Shown in pieces: positions 1-5,763 of a stretch of DNA of 5,763 bases. Made by a program: the position numbers and the translations under genes. Under the pieces are notes generated by a model that was not told the origin of the DNA, did not search any database, and saw only the letters and a list, made by a program, of their open reading frames with translations. The stretch is from positions 1 to 5,763 of the forward strand of contig JALHTP010000500.1 in assembly GCA_022865725.1 (NCBI GenBank), given 5' to 3'. The first letter of the stretch is position 1; each line of letters begins with the position of its first letter. This DNA is from Methyloceanibacter sp. (GTDB lineage: Bacteria; Pseudomonadota; Alphaproteobacteria; Rhizobiales; Methyloligellaceae).

Positions 1-85
1 ACTGGAGCGGCCAAGCGCCATTGGCTAGGGTCTGGCACCTTGCGCCGGTCGGGCGCGCTTTCAGCTGGCGAAATCAAGCAACGGG

Positions 86-2299
86 ATGGGTCCGCGTCTC
101 CTTTATTTCCTCATCGTGGGGACGGTCATCGCCGCCTCGCTTGCGCTGCGTGTCTGGGACCCGGCCCCGGTCGCGAGGCTGAGGTCGCTCGTCTTCGACG
201 CCTATCAGCGGGTGGACCCGCGCGCCTTCGATCCCTCGCTTCCCGTGCGCATCGTCGACATCGATGAGGACTCGCTGAAGCAGGTCGGCCAATGGCCCTG
301 GCCGCGCACGGTGCTCGCCGAGCTCGTGGATAAGCTCGCCGCGGGTGGCGCGTCTGCGATCGGCTTCGACATGGTGTTCCCCGAGCCCGATCGCATGTCG
401 CCCGCCAACACGCTCCGCTACTGGCCGAAATCCGACGCTCTGGCCGGGCTCAGGGAAGAGGTCGAGAAGCTTCCCTCGAACGACCAGGTCTTTGCCGAGG
501 CGATCGGGAAGACGCCGGTCGTGCTCGGCTTCATCGCCGCCCCGCAAGGAACCTCGCTGCCGGAGACCAAGGTGGGCTTCGCCCATGGCGGCGACGATCC
601 GAAGCTGTTTGCGCCGTATTATCCGGGCGCCGCCGCGAGCCTCAAAGAGTTGCAGGACAAGGCGCAAGGCGCAGGCTCGCTCAATTGGATTCCCGAGCAC
701 GACCAGATCATCCGCCGCATGCCCATGGTGATCCGGGTCGGCGACACGCTCTATCCCTCCTTTGCCGCCGATATGCTCCGGCTCGCCCAAGGCGCTTCGA
801 CTTATGTCGTGAAGTCCTCCGGCGCCAGCGGCGAGAAGGCCTTCGGCGAGAAGACCGGCATCGTCGGCATCAAGGTGGGTGAGTTCGAGGTGCCAACCGA
901 GGCCAACGGCCAGATGTGGATCAGGTTCACCCCCGAGTCCAAGGATCGCTATTTGCCGGCCTGGAAAATCCTCAACGGCGAGATCGGCGCCGACGCCATC
1001 GAGGGCCGCATTCTGATCATCGGCACGAGCGCCGCGGGCCTACTCGATCTCAGAGCCACGCCGCTCGAGGCTTCGGTCCCCGGCGTCGTCCTGCACGCCC
1101 AGGCGATCGAGCAGATCCTGCAAGGCGTGTTCCTGCAACGGCCCGATTTCGCCACGCCCGCCGAGCTTCTCTACATCCTCGTGCTCGGCACCCTGATCGC
1201 CTTCCTCATCTATCGCCTGGGCGCGCTCGGCAGCGCCGTGCTGGGCGGCGCCGCGGTCGCCGCCGTGATCGGCATCTCGTGGTACGCCTTCGACGTCTTC
1301 GGCTGGCTCGTCGACCCGATCTATCCGGCCATCGCGCTCACCGCCATCTATCTCGCCGGCACGCTCGTCGTCTTCCTGCGCACCGAGCGCGAGCGGAACC
1401 GGGTGCGCCACGCCTTCTCCCATTATATGGCGCCGGCGCTCGTCAAGCGGCTGGCCGACGACCCGTCGCGGCTGAAGCTTGGCGGGGAGACGCGCGACAT
1501 GACGCTTCTCTTCAGCGACGTGCGCGGCTTCACCACCATCTCGGAGGGCCTCGACGCCCAAGAGCTCACCCGCTTCCTGAATTCCTTGTTCACGCCCTTG
1601 AGCAACATCATCCTCGAGGAGCAGGGCACCATCGACAAGTTCATGGGCGATGCGGTGATGGCTTTCTGGAATGCGCCGCTCGACGACGCCGCGCATCCAA
1701 CCCACGCCTGTAGCGCGGCATTGCGCATGATGGCCGAGATGGAGAGCTTGAACGCGCGCTGGCACGAAGAGGCGAAGGCCAAAGGCAAGCCGTTCAACCC
1801 GGTGCGGCTCGGCATCGGCCTGAACACCGGCATCTGCTGCGTCGGCAATCTCGGCTCGGAGACGCGCTTCGACTATTCGGTGATCGGCGACAATGTCAAC
1901 GTGGCCTCGCGCCTCGAAGGGCAATCCAAGACTTATGACGTGGGCGCGGTCGTCGGCCAATCCACCACGGCGCGGGCGCCCGAATTCGCCTTTCTCGAGC
2001 TCGATCTCCTCAAGGTGAAGGGCAAGACCGAGGCCACGCGGATTTTCACGCTGCTTGGCGACAACGCGTTCAAGCAATCGCCGAGCTTCACCGCACTCGC
2101 CGAGCGGCATGGAGAGTTTCTCTCCCGCTACCGTGCCAAGGATTGGGACACGGCCGAGGCGCTGAGCCGCGAATGCGACAAGATGAACAGCTCACATCTC
2201 GACCAGCTCTACGCGCTCTATCGCCAGCGCATCGCTTATTTCCGGATCAACCCGCCGCCGTCCCAGTGGGACGGCACGGCCGAGGCCATGTCGAAGTAG
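86..2299 (+). CDS. CHASE2-domain class III adenylate cyclase (membrane sensor cyclase)
   Basis: Predicted inner-membrane enzyme that converts ATP to cAMP in response to an extracytoplasmic signal. Residues about 5-21 form an N-terminal membrane segment. Residues about 30-350 are the periplasmic CHASE2 sensor, with VDIDE (57-61), GQWPWPR (68-74), GFDMVFPEPD (93-102) and PGVVLHAQAIEQIL (332-345). Three membrane helices follow at about 360-376, 380-402 and 411-431. The cyclase domain (about 465-657) has metal-binding D478 (FSDVRGF) and D522 (KFMGDAVM), substrate lysine K518, Ser598 at the second substrate-specifying position, and transition-state N605 and R609, so it should be active on ATP. A helical tail (about 660-737) ends with the NPPPSQWDG motif seen in related rhizobial cyclases. 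ATG 86 is the first ordinary start after an in-frame TAG at 26-28; no good ribosome site precedes it. The ligand sensed by CHASE2 is unknown. Confidence 0.95.
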   Translation: MGPRLLYFLIVGTVIAASLALRVWDPAPVARLRSLVFDAYQRVDPRAFDPSLPVRIVDIDEDSLKQVGQWPWPRTVLAELVDKLAAGGASAIGFDMVFPEPDRMSPANTLRYWPKSDALAGLREEVEKLPSNDQVFAEAIGKTPVVLGFIAAPQGTSLPETKVGFAHGGDDPKLFAPYYPGAAASLKELQDKAQGAGSLNWIPEHDQIIRRMPMVIRVGDTLYPSFAADMLRLAQGASTYVVKSSGASGEKAFGEKTGIVGIKVGEFEVPTEANGQMWIRFTPESKDRYLPAWKILNGEIGADAIEGRILIIGTSAAGLLDLRATPLEASVPGVVLHAQAIEQILQGVFLQRPDFATPAELLYILVLGTLIAFLIYRLGALGSAVLGGAAVAAVIGISWYAFDVFGWLVDPIYPAIALTAIYLAGTLVVFLRTERERNRVRHAFSHYMAPALVKRLADDPSRLKLGGETRDMTLLFSDVRGFTTISEGLDAQELTRFLNSLFTPLSNIILEEQGTIDKFMGDAVMAFWNAPLDDAAHPTHACSAALRMMAEMESLNARWHEEAKAKGKPFNPVRLGIGLNTGICCVGNLGSETRFDYSVIGDNVNVASRLEGQSKTYDVGAVVGQSTTARAPEFAFLELDLLKVKGKTEATRIFTLLGDNAFKQSPSFTALAERHGEFLSRYRAKDWDTAEALSRECDKMNSSHLDQLYALYRQRIAYFRINPPPSQWDGTAEAMSK

Positions 2300-2304
2300 C
2301 GCCG

Positions 2305-2700
2305 ATGCCACATATTGTTCTCCTCGCCCTCGCCGCCATCGCGATCCTGATGCTCAAGCACGCGATCGCCGATTTCTATTTGCAGACCCCGTATCAATAT
2401 TTGAACAAAGGGAGGTACGGCCATCCGGGCGGCTTCGTCCATGCCGGCATCCATACGGCGCTGACACCGCTCGTCTACCTGGTGCTGGTTCCGGGCTCGC
2501 TCTTGATCGCCGGCGCTCTCGCCCTTGGCGAGTTCGTCCTCCATTATCACATCGATTGGCTGAAGGAGCAGGTCACCCAACGTAACGGCTGGACCACGCG
2601 CGATCCCGGCTTCTGGCACGCGCTCGGCACCGATCAGCTGGTGCACGGGCTGACCTATCTTGGCATCGTCGCCGTGCTGGTGATGGCCGCGGCGAGCTAA
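2305..2700 (+). CDS. DUF3307 family small membrane protein
   Basis: A 131-residue integral membrane protein of the DUF3307 family; function unknown. About four hydrophobic segments are visible (3-17, 50-72, 66-80 region, 112-130). Conserved-looking polar pairs are spaced four residues apart: H19/D23 (KHAIADFYLQTPY), H46/H50, H80/D84 and D110/H114, the pattern expected of DUF3307. The start at 2305 lies 5 nt after the cyclase stop, with a weak GAAG (2293-2296) about 8 nt upstream inside the cyclase end, so translation is probably coupled to the cyclase. A longer reading from 2143 is open but would overlap the cyclase by 157 nt, and its extra 54 residues are arginine- and proline-rich with no family resemblance. 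Its stop overlaps the stop of the convergent transporter gene. Family assignment is fairly sure; no biochemical role is claimed. Confidence 0.88.
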   Translation: MPHIVLLALAAIAILMLKHAIADFYLQTPYQYLNKGRYGHPGGFVHAGIHTALTPLVYLVLVPGSLLIAGALALGEFVLHYHIDWLKEQVTQRNGWTTRDPGFWHALGTDQLVHGLTYLGIVAVLVMAAAS

Positions 2701-4919
2701 AGCAGGGCCGAGATTTCGCGATTGGCGAATTCGAGGCGGTCCGAGAGCAGCCTGATGATCAGCTTGTGCAGCGCCGCCGCCGAGGTGGGGTCCTCGGCCT
2801 GCATCCTGTCGAAGGCCTCCTGCGTCAGCCGGTAGATGACGGTCGGCCCCTCGGCGACCACGCTCGCCGTCCGCGGCACGCCGCGATAGAAGCCCATCTC
2901 TCCCACCACCGTATGCCCGATCATGCGCCGCAGCCTAATCGGCCGGCCATGCTCGTCGATGATGGTGACGGCGACGCAGCCCGAGGCCTGGAGAACGACG
3001 GAATCGGAAGGCTCGCCCTGCCGGAACAGAAACTCTCCGGCATTCAACTCCTGGCACTGCATGTAGGAGGCGATCCGCGCGAAATCGACCGTGCCGCCGA
3101 ATTCCGATTGCAGCCAGCTCTCGAAGCTGTGCGTCGAGGCGGCGCCCACCTCGTGATGCATCAGCAGCATGTCCTCGCACCACTCGATCGCCTCGTTGCG
3201 GCTGCCGAACACCTGATGCGGCCGCGTCGCGCCGAAGAAGCCCGCCCTCTCGAAGCTCAACCGCATGATGTCGCTCAAGCCCGAAAAACCGAGCGTCACG
3301 CCATGCTCCTCGCAATAATTGCGCAGCTTGACGAGGCTCAACACCGCCGAGGTATCGAGCCCGGGAACGGCGCTGAAATCGAGCACCACATAGCCTACGG
3401 GCTTTTCCCGCTGCCCCTCGATGGCTCGCTTGATGCGCTCGAACAGGCCGTTGGAGGAGCCGAAGAAGATGAAGCCGGAGAGCCAGAAGACGTGGACGCG
3501 CTTCCCCTCCTCGCGCAACAGGCGCGTCTGCTCCGGCGAGCGCTCGACATTGCTCGAGAATTCCTGGCGCGTGAGGTGGCGCCTGATCACGCCGATGCGG
3601 CTATAGCTCAGCGCGAACATGAGGCAGGCGCCGATGACGCCAACCACGACGCCCATGAAATAACCGAAATTGATGATGACCAGCGTCATCAGCCCGGTGA
3701 GCGCCCATTCCGTCCAGGAGCTTTGGGTCGGCGCTTCCCATAGCTCGAAGATGATCACGCCGCCGAGATAAGCGAGCATCCCACCGAGAATGGCTTTCGG
3801 CACAATGCTGCCGACATCGGCGCCAGAGAACAGCACGATCGCGCAGACCAGCCCGACGATGGCGCCGGCCCACCGTGTCGTGGCGCCGGACTCGTCGAGC
3901 AGCAAGCAGCCATTCATCGACAGCGAGCCGCCGAAGCCCCCGAGCACGGAAGCCAGCAGATTGGCGAGGCCGTTGGAGCGGAACTCCTGGTCGAGGTCGC
4001 CGCTTTTCTGGCGCGCCACTTCGAGGCTCGACACATCGAGCAGAAGCGCGATGGCCATCACGCCGCAAAAGGAGCCGATCTCGGCGCTGCTCTGGGCGAT
4101 CACGCCCCAATCGACCTGGTGGCCGATCATGGCGCTGAGCGGCCACCACAGGCTCAACTGGCCGAGGCTTGGCAGGAACCATGCGCTGCGCACGGCCTCG
4201 TCGTTGACCACGCCGAAAAGGCTCCCATCAAGAAGCGAGAGGAAGACGAAGAAGACGATCGGCAAAGCGAGGAAGTCAGGGACCCATCGTCCGAGCAACG
4301 GGATGGCGATGGCAAACAGGATCCCGATGACGATCTGGGGTGCGTAGAGCGGCGAATAGAGCAGCTCCCAGCTCGAAGGCGCGAGCGTGAGATTGGTCTG
4401 GGTAACCACCTCCATGCCGCCGGTGATGAGCAGCAGGCCCGAGGCGGCAAGGAAGCCGCCGATCACCGGGTAAGGTATGAAGCGGAGCCATTGCCCCAAC
4501 TTAAGCGCGCCGGCGCCGTAAAGCAGGATACCGGTGAGCAGCGTGCTCACCGAAAGGGCGACGAGCACATTGACGATGATCGTGGGCGTGCTCGCCCCCT
4601 TGGCGGAGAGAGCCGTGGCGATCGAGGCCGCGAGCACGCTCATCACCGCAACGGCGGGCGAGTCCGGCCCGCCAATGACCGGCGAGAAGGTCGAGGTCAC
4701 CGCGATCACCACGCAGGTGACCACGGTGCCCATGATGAGTCCTGCCAGCCCAAGCGGAAAACCGCCGGCGAGATCGCCGGTGAAGATGAGCGCGGCGAAG
4801 GAGATGCAATAGGCGACCTGCACCACCGCCGAGATGGAGCCCGCCATGGCGTCCCGCCCGAGCGTTGACGCATCGATGTTGCGCGGGCGGCGGAGCGCGA
4901 GATTCGCCAGCAGTGACAA
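2697..4919 (-). CDS. SulP-family anion transporter with STAS and C-terminal cyclic-nucleotide-binding domain
   Basis: A 740-residue inner-membrane transporter of the SulP (SLC26-like) family with two cytoplasmic regulatory domains. Residues about 25-440 are the multi-helix SulP core, including GPDSPAVAV (84-92), FIPYPVIGGF (147-156) and the segment 311-345 (EFRSNGLANLLASVLGG then GGSLSMNG). A STAS domain follows at about 474-587 with the hallmark DFSAVPGLDTSA (514-525). A cyclic-nucleotide-binding domain spans about 610-735 with GEFLFRQGEPSD (628-639) and a phosphate-binding cassette containing G673-E674 and P682-R683-T684-A685. Transport substrate cannot be assigned; SulP proteins carry sulfate, bicarbonate, dicarboxylates and other solutes. 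The start is TTG 4919, 24 nt after the upstream CNBD gene's stop and in the same frame; no clear ribosome site is present. ATG 4847 (residue 25) is the alternative, but it would remove the segment just before helix 1. Confidence 0.93.
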   Translation of the reverse strand: MSLLANLALRRPRNIDASTLGRDAMAGSISAVVQVAYCISFAALIFTGDLAGGFPLGLAGLIMGTVVTCVVIAVTSTFSPVIGGPDSPAVAVMSVLAASIATALSAKGASTPTIIVNVLVALSVSTLLTGILLYGAGALKLGQWLRFIPYPVIGGFLAASGLLLITGGMEVVTQTNLTLAPSSWELLYSPLYAPQIVIGILFAIAIPLLGRWVPDFLALPIVFFVFLSLLDGSLFGVVNDEAVRSAWFLPSLGQLSLWWPLSAMIGHQVDWGVIAQSSAEIGSFCGVMAIALLLDVSSLEVARQKSGDLDQEFRSNGLANLLASVLGGFGGSLSMNGCLLLDESGATTRWAGAIVGLVCAIVLFSGADVGSIVPKAILGGMLAYLGGVIIFELWEAPTQSSWTEWALTGLMTLVIINFGYFMGVVVGVIGACLMFALSYSRIGVIRRHLTRQEFSSNVERSPEQTRLLREEGKRVHVFWLSGFIFFGSSNGLFERIKRAIEGQREKPVGYVVLDFSAVPGLDTSAVLSLVKLRNYCEEHGVTLGFSGLSDIMRLSFERAGFFGATRPHQVFGSRNEAIEWCEDMLLMHHEVGAASTHSFESWLQSEFGGTVDFARIASYMQCQELNAGEFLFRQGEPSDSVVLQASGCVAVTIIDEHGRPIRLRRMIGHTVVGEMGFYRGVPRTASVVAEGPTVIYRLTQEAFDRMQAEDPTSAAALHKLIIRLLSDRLEFANREISALL

Positions 4920-4943
4920 GGGCCTGATGCGGGAGTTTGAGGT

Positions 4944-5342
4944 TCAGTCGCGCCCGATCATGGCTGGCGCCAGCCCCAATGGCAAGCCGGGAGGCCTAAA
5001 CCGGCTCGCAACCCGCAGCACGGCGATGGCGAAGAACGGCGTTTCGTGCACCAGGAACAGGAAGGTTTTCTCGGTGATGGGAGCGACCTCGCAGGCCGTC
5101 TTGGCCCTGGCCGTCGCCGCCCGCGGCGAACCGTCGATAAGAGCCATCTCCCCGAAAATGCCCCCGCCCGACAGGGTCTCGACGATCTTGCCGTCGCGCT
5201 CGACCTCGACCTCGCCCGAGCGGATGACATACATCTTGTCGCCCTTGTCGCCCTCCGAGAAGATCACCTCGCCCGGCTGGAACTTGGCGGGAGGGAAACC
5301 TGCATTGGCGAGAAGTTGGAAATCGGTGGCAGCCAGCGTCAT
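4944..5342 (-). CDS. Stand-alone cyclic-nucleotide-binding domain protein (Crp-type sensor fold, no DNA-binding domain)
   Basis: A 132-residue cytoplasmic protein that is almost only a cyclic-nucleotide-binding domain. Visible family motifs are FQPGEVIFSEGDKGDKMYVI (21-40), the strand RSGEVEVERDGKIVETL (41-57), and a complete phosphate-binding cassette with F63-G64-E65, then P73-R74-A75-A76-T77. The Glu and Arg are the residues that hold the ribose and cyclic phosphate in CAP and PKA. There is no helix-turn-helix or catalytic domain, so it would act by protein contact. The C-terminus (115-132, RFRPPGLPLGLAPAMIGRD region) is proline-rich and unlike the usual amphipathic helix. ATG 5342 is chosen because AAGGAGG lies exactly 8 nt upstream; ATG 5372 and ATG 5363 are in frame but would put that ribosome site inside the gene. 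It is probably co-transcribed with the SulP gene 24 nt downstream. Confidence 0.9.
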   Translation of the reverse strand: MTLAATDFQLLANAGFPPAKFQPGEVIFSEGDKGDKMYVIRSGEVEVERDGKIVETLSGGGIFGEMALIDGSPRAATARAKTACEVAPITEKTFLFLVHETPFFAIAVLRVASRFRPPGLPLGLAPAMIGRD

Positions 5343-5350
5343 GCGCGCGT

Positions 5351-5357
5351 CCTCCTT
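5351..5357 (-). promoter_or_regulatory. Strong Shine-Dalgarno site deciding the CNBD protein start
   Basis: The minus strand reads AAGGAGG here, a seven-base match to the anti-Shine-Dalgarno sequence, with 8 nt of spacing to the ATG at 5342-5340. It is the best ribosome binding site in the window. It makes the upstream in-frame ATGs at 5372 and 5363 unlikely starts. Confidence 0.75.
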
Positions 5358-5387
5358 GCCCATCCAGGGCATGCCGGGGGTAAGTTA

Positions 5388-5403
5388 TGACGGTCCTGTG
5401 ACG
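5388..5403. repeat. TGACG direct repeat with 11-bp period upstream of the CNBD gene
   Basis: TGACG occurs at 5388-5392 and again at 5399-5403 on the plus strand (CGTCA twice on the minus strand), with starts 11 bp apart, about one helical turn. It sits 46-61 bp upstream of the CNBD start, in the only real intergenic gap of the minus-strand set. A direct-repeat operator is possible, but two five-base matches can arise by chance. Confidence 0.3.
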
Positions 5404-5405
5404 AT

Positions 5406-5411
5406 ACTATA
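5406..5411 (-). promoter_or_regulatory. Possible -10 element (TATAGT) for the CNBD-SulP unit
   Basis: The minus strand reads TATAGT in an AT-rich patch (TTTATAGTAT) that stands out in this GC-rich sequence, about 64 bp upstream of the CNBD start codon. No convincing -35 hexamer is found 16-18 bp further upstream, where the sequence belongs to the glycerol kinase 3' end. A start of transcription here would make the TGACG repeat overlap the initiation site. Weak evidence; read-through from the glycerol kinase gene is the alternative, since no terminator hairpin with a U-run was seen in the 78-nt gap 5343-5420. Confidence 0.25.
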
Positions 5412-5420
5412 AAGACTGCC

Positions 5421-5763
5421 TTACGCCGATCTTACCCTTGCCACCGCTTCGAGCCAGCCGCCATAGCGCGCCTCCCGCTCGGTCTCGCTCATTTTCGGCT
5501 CGAATTCCTGCGCCGGCGCCCAGGCTCTCTCAAGCTCTCCCACATCGCCGAAAAAGCCCACGGCCTGGCCCGCGTGATAGGCGGCGCCGAGCGCCGTGGT
5601 CTCAGGGTTCCGCGCGATCTCGACGCTTTGACCGAGAATGTCGGCGAGCCGCTGCATGAGCCAGGCATTGCCGGTCATCCCCCCATCGACCCGCAAGGCC
5701 GACAGCGACGGGATGCCACTGACCGCCATGTCTTGACGCATGGCGGTCAAGAGATCGCGGGTC
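5421..5763 (-). CDS. glpK: Glycerol kinase, C-terminal part (cut by window edge)
   Basis: C-terminal 113 codons of a FGGY-family glycerol kinase, which phosphorylates glycerol to glycerol-3-phosphate with ATP in the cytoplasm. The visible part begins TRDLLTAM, a glycerol kinase segment, and runs through LRVDGGMTGN (nucleotide-binding domain), WLMQRLADILG, ETTALGAAYHAGQAVGF, and a C-terminal EFEPKM plus YGGWLEAV, all in the order expected of GlpK. The reading frame is open to the window end, so the gene starts outside (roughly three quarters of a typical 500-residue enzyme is missing). The stop is TAA at 5423-5421. Compared with the E. coli enzyme as remembered, about four extra residues lie between AMxxD and ALRVDGG, coinciding with one arm of a perfect inverted repeat. 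It lies 78 nt upstream of the CNBD gene on the same strand, but a shared function is not evident. Other FGGY kinases are less likely. Confidence 0.92.
   Translation of the reverse strand, partial: TRDLLTAMRQDMAVSGIPSLSALRVDGGMTGNAWLMQRLADILGQSVEIARNPETTALGAAYHAGQAVGFFGDVGELERAWAPAQEFEPKMSETEREARYGGWLEAVARVRSA
5720..5749. repeat. Perfect 11-bp inverted repeat inside glpK
   Basis: TGACCGCCATG (5720-5730) and its exact reverse complement CATGGCGGTCA (5739-5749) flank an 8-nt loop. The palindrome lies wholly within coding sequence; on the coding strand it spans residues LTAM-RQD-MAVS. In RNA it would form a stable GC-rich stem. It has no U-tract, so it is not an intrinsic terminator. Confidence 0.85.

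Noticed and set aside
2..28. Possible last codons of an upstream plus-strand gene ending in TAG at 26-28
   Set aside because: Only eight codons are visible (reading LERPSAIG then stop) and no family can be recognised; equally likely to be intergenic.
1040..2110. Long open frame (356 codons) on the minus strand across the cyclase gene
   Set aside because: It is antisense to clear cyclase catalytic motifs; the product is Arg/Glu/Asp/His-rich with no domain, as expected from a high-GC shadow frame.
2143..2304. Longer N-terminus for the DUF3307 protein starting at 2143
   Set aside because: The extra 54 residues lie inside the cyclase coding region in another frame and are compositionally out-of-frame sequence; ATG 2305 begins right at the first membrane helix.
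2715..2729. Small inverted repeat TTCGC-5 nt-GCGAA just past the convergent stops
   Set aside because: Only a 5-bp stem with no U-run, inside the SulP C-terminal codons; not a credible terminator.
2766..3743. Long open frame (325 codons) on the plus strand across the STAS-CNBD part of the SulP gene
   Set aside because: Antisense shadow with low-complexity Arg/Ala/Glu composition and no recognisable motif or ribosome site.
4119..4868. Open frame (249 codons) on the plus strand across the SulP membrane core
   Set aside because: Strongly charged, repeat-like composition (runs of Arg, Glu, Asp, Gly) that mirrors hydrophobic codons on the opposite strand; not a gene.
5343..5372. Start of the CNBD protein at ATG 5372 or 5363
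   Set aside because: A near-perfect AAGGAGG spaced 8 nt from ATG 5342 fits much better, and the 10 extra residues carry no family motif.
5385..5415. CRP-like site (TGTGA half-site at 5397-5401) upstream of the CNBD gene
   Set aside because: The partner half-site at the required spacing does not match, so only a five-base coincidence remains.

Overview
This GC-rich window, with dense coding and strong G/C third-position bias, looks like alphaproteobacterial chromosome, most likely Hyphomicrobiales (rhizobia and relatives). The evidence is the CHASE2-class III adenylate cyclase architecture, a small DUF3307 membrane protein of the rhizobial kind, and the general codon style. The genus cannot be read from the sequence.

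Layout: on the plus strand, a 737-residue CHASE2-type membrane adenylate cyclase (86-2299) is followed after 5 nt by a 131-residue DUF3307 membrane protein (2305-2700). These converge on a minus-strand set, which reads right to left. It consists of the C-terminal 113 codons of a glycerol kinase gene cut by the window edge (5421-5763), a small stand-alone cyclic-nucleotide-binding protein (4944-5342), and a 740-residue SulP-family transporter fused to STAS and cyclic-nucleotide-binding domains (2697-4919). The two transcription units meet with their stop codons overlapping by 4 nt (2697-2700), so no intergenic space exists between them. No RNA gene, mobile element or CRISPR array was seen.

How the genes may work together: the cyclase keeps all the catalytic residues expected of an ATP-using class III enzyme. 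Both non-glycerol-kinase genes of the minus strand encode domains with an intact phosphate-binding cassette for cyclic nucleotides. The window therefore reads as a compact second-messenger locus: an extracytoplasmic sensor that makes cAMP facing two candidate cAMP receptors, one of which is an anion-transporter-like protein. That functional link is inferred from proximity and domains, not proven. The most interesting points are the cyclase/receptor neighbourhood, the SulP-STAS-CNBD fusion with a TTG start in the same frame as the preceding CNBD gene, paired His/Asp residues in DUF3307, and a perfect 11-bp inverted repeat inside the glycerol kinase gene.
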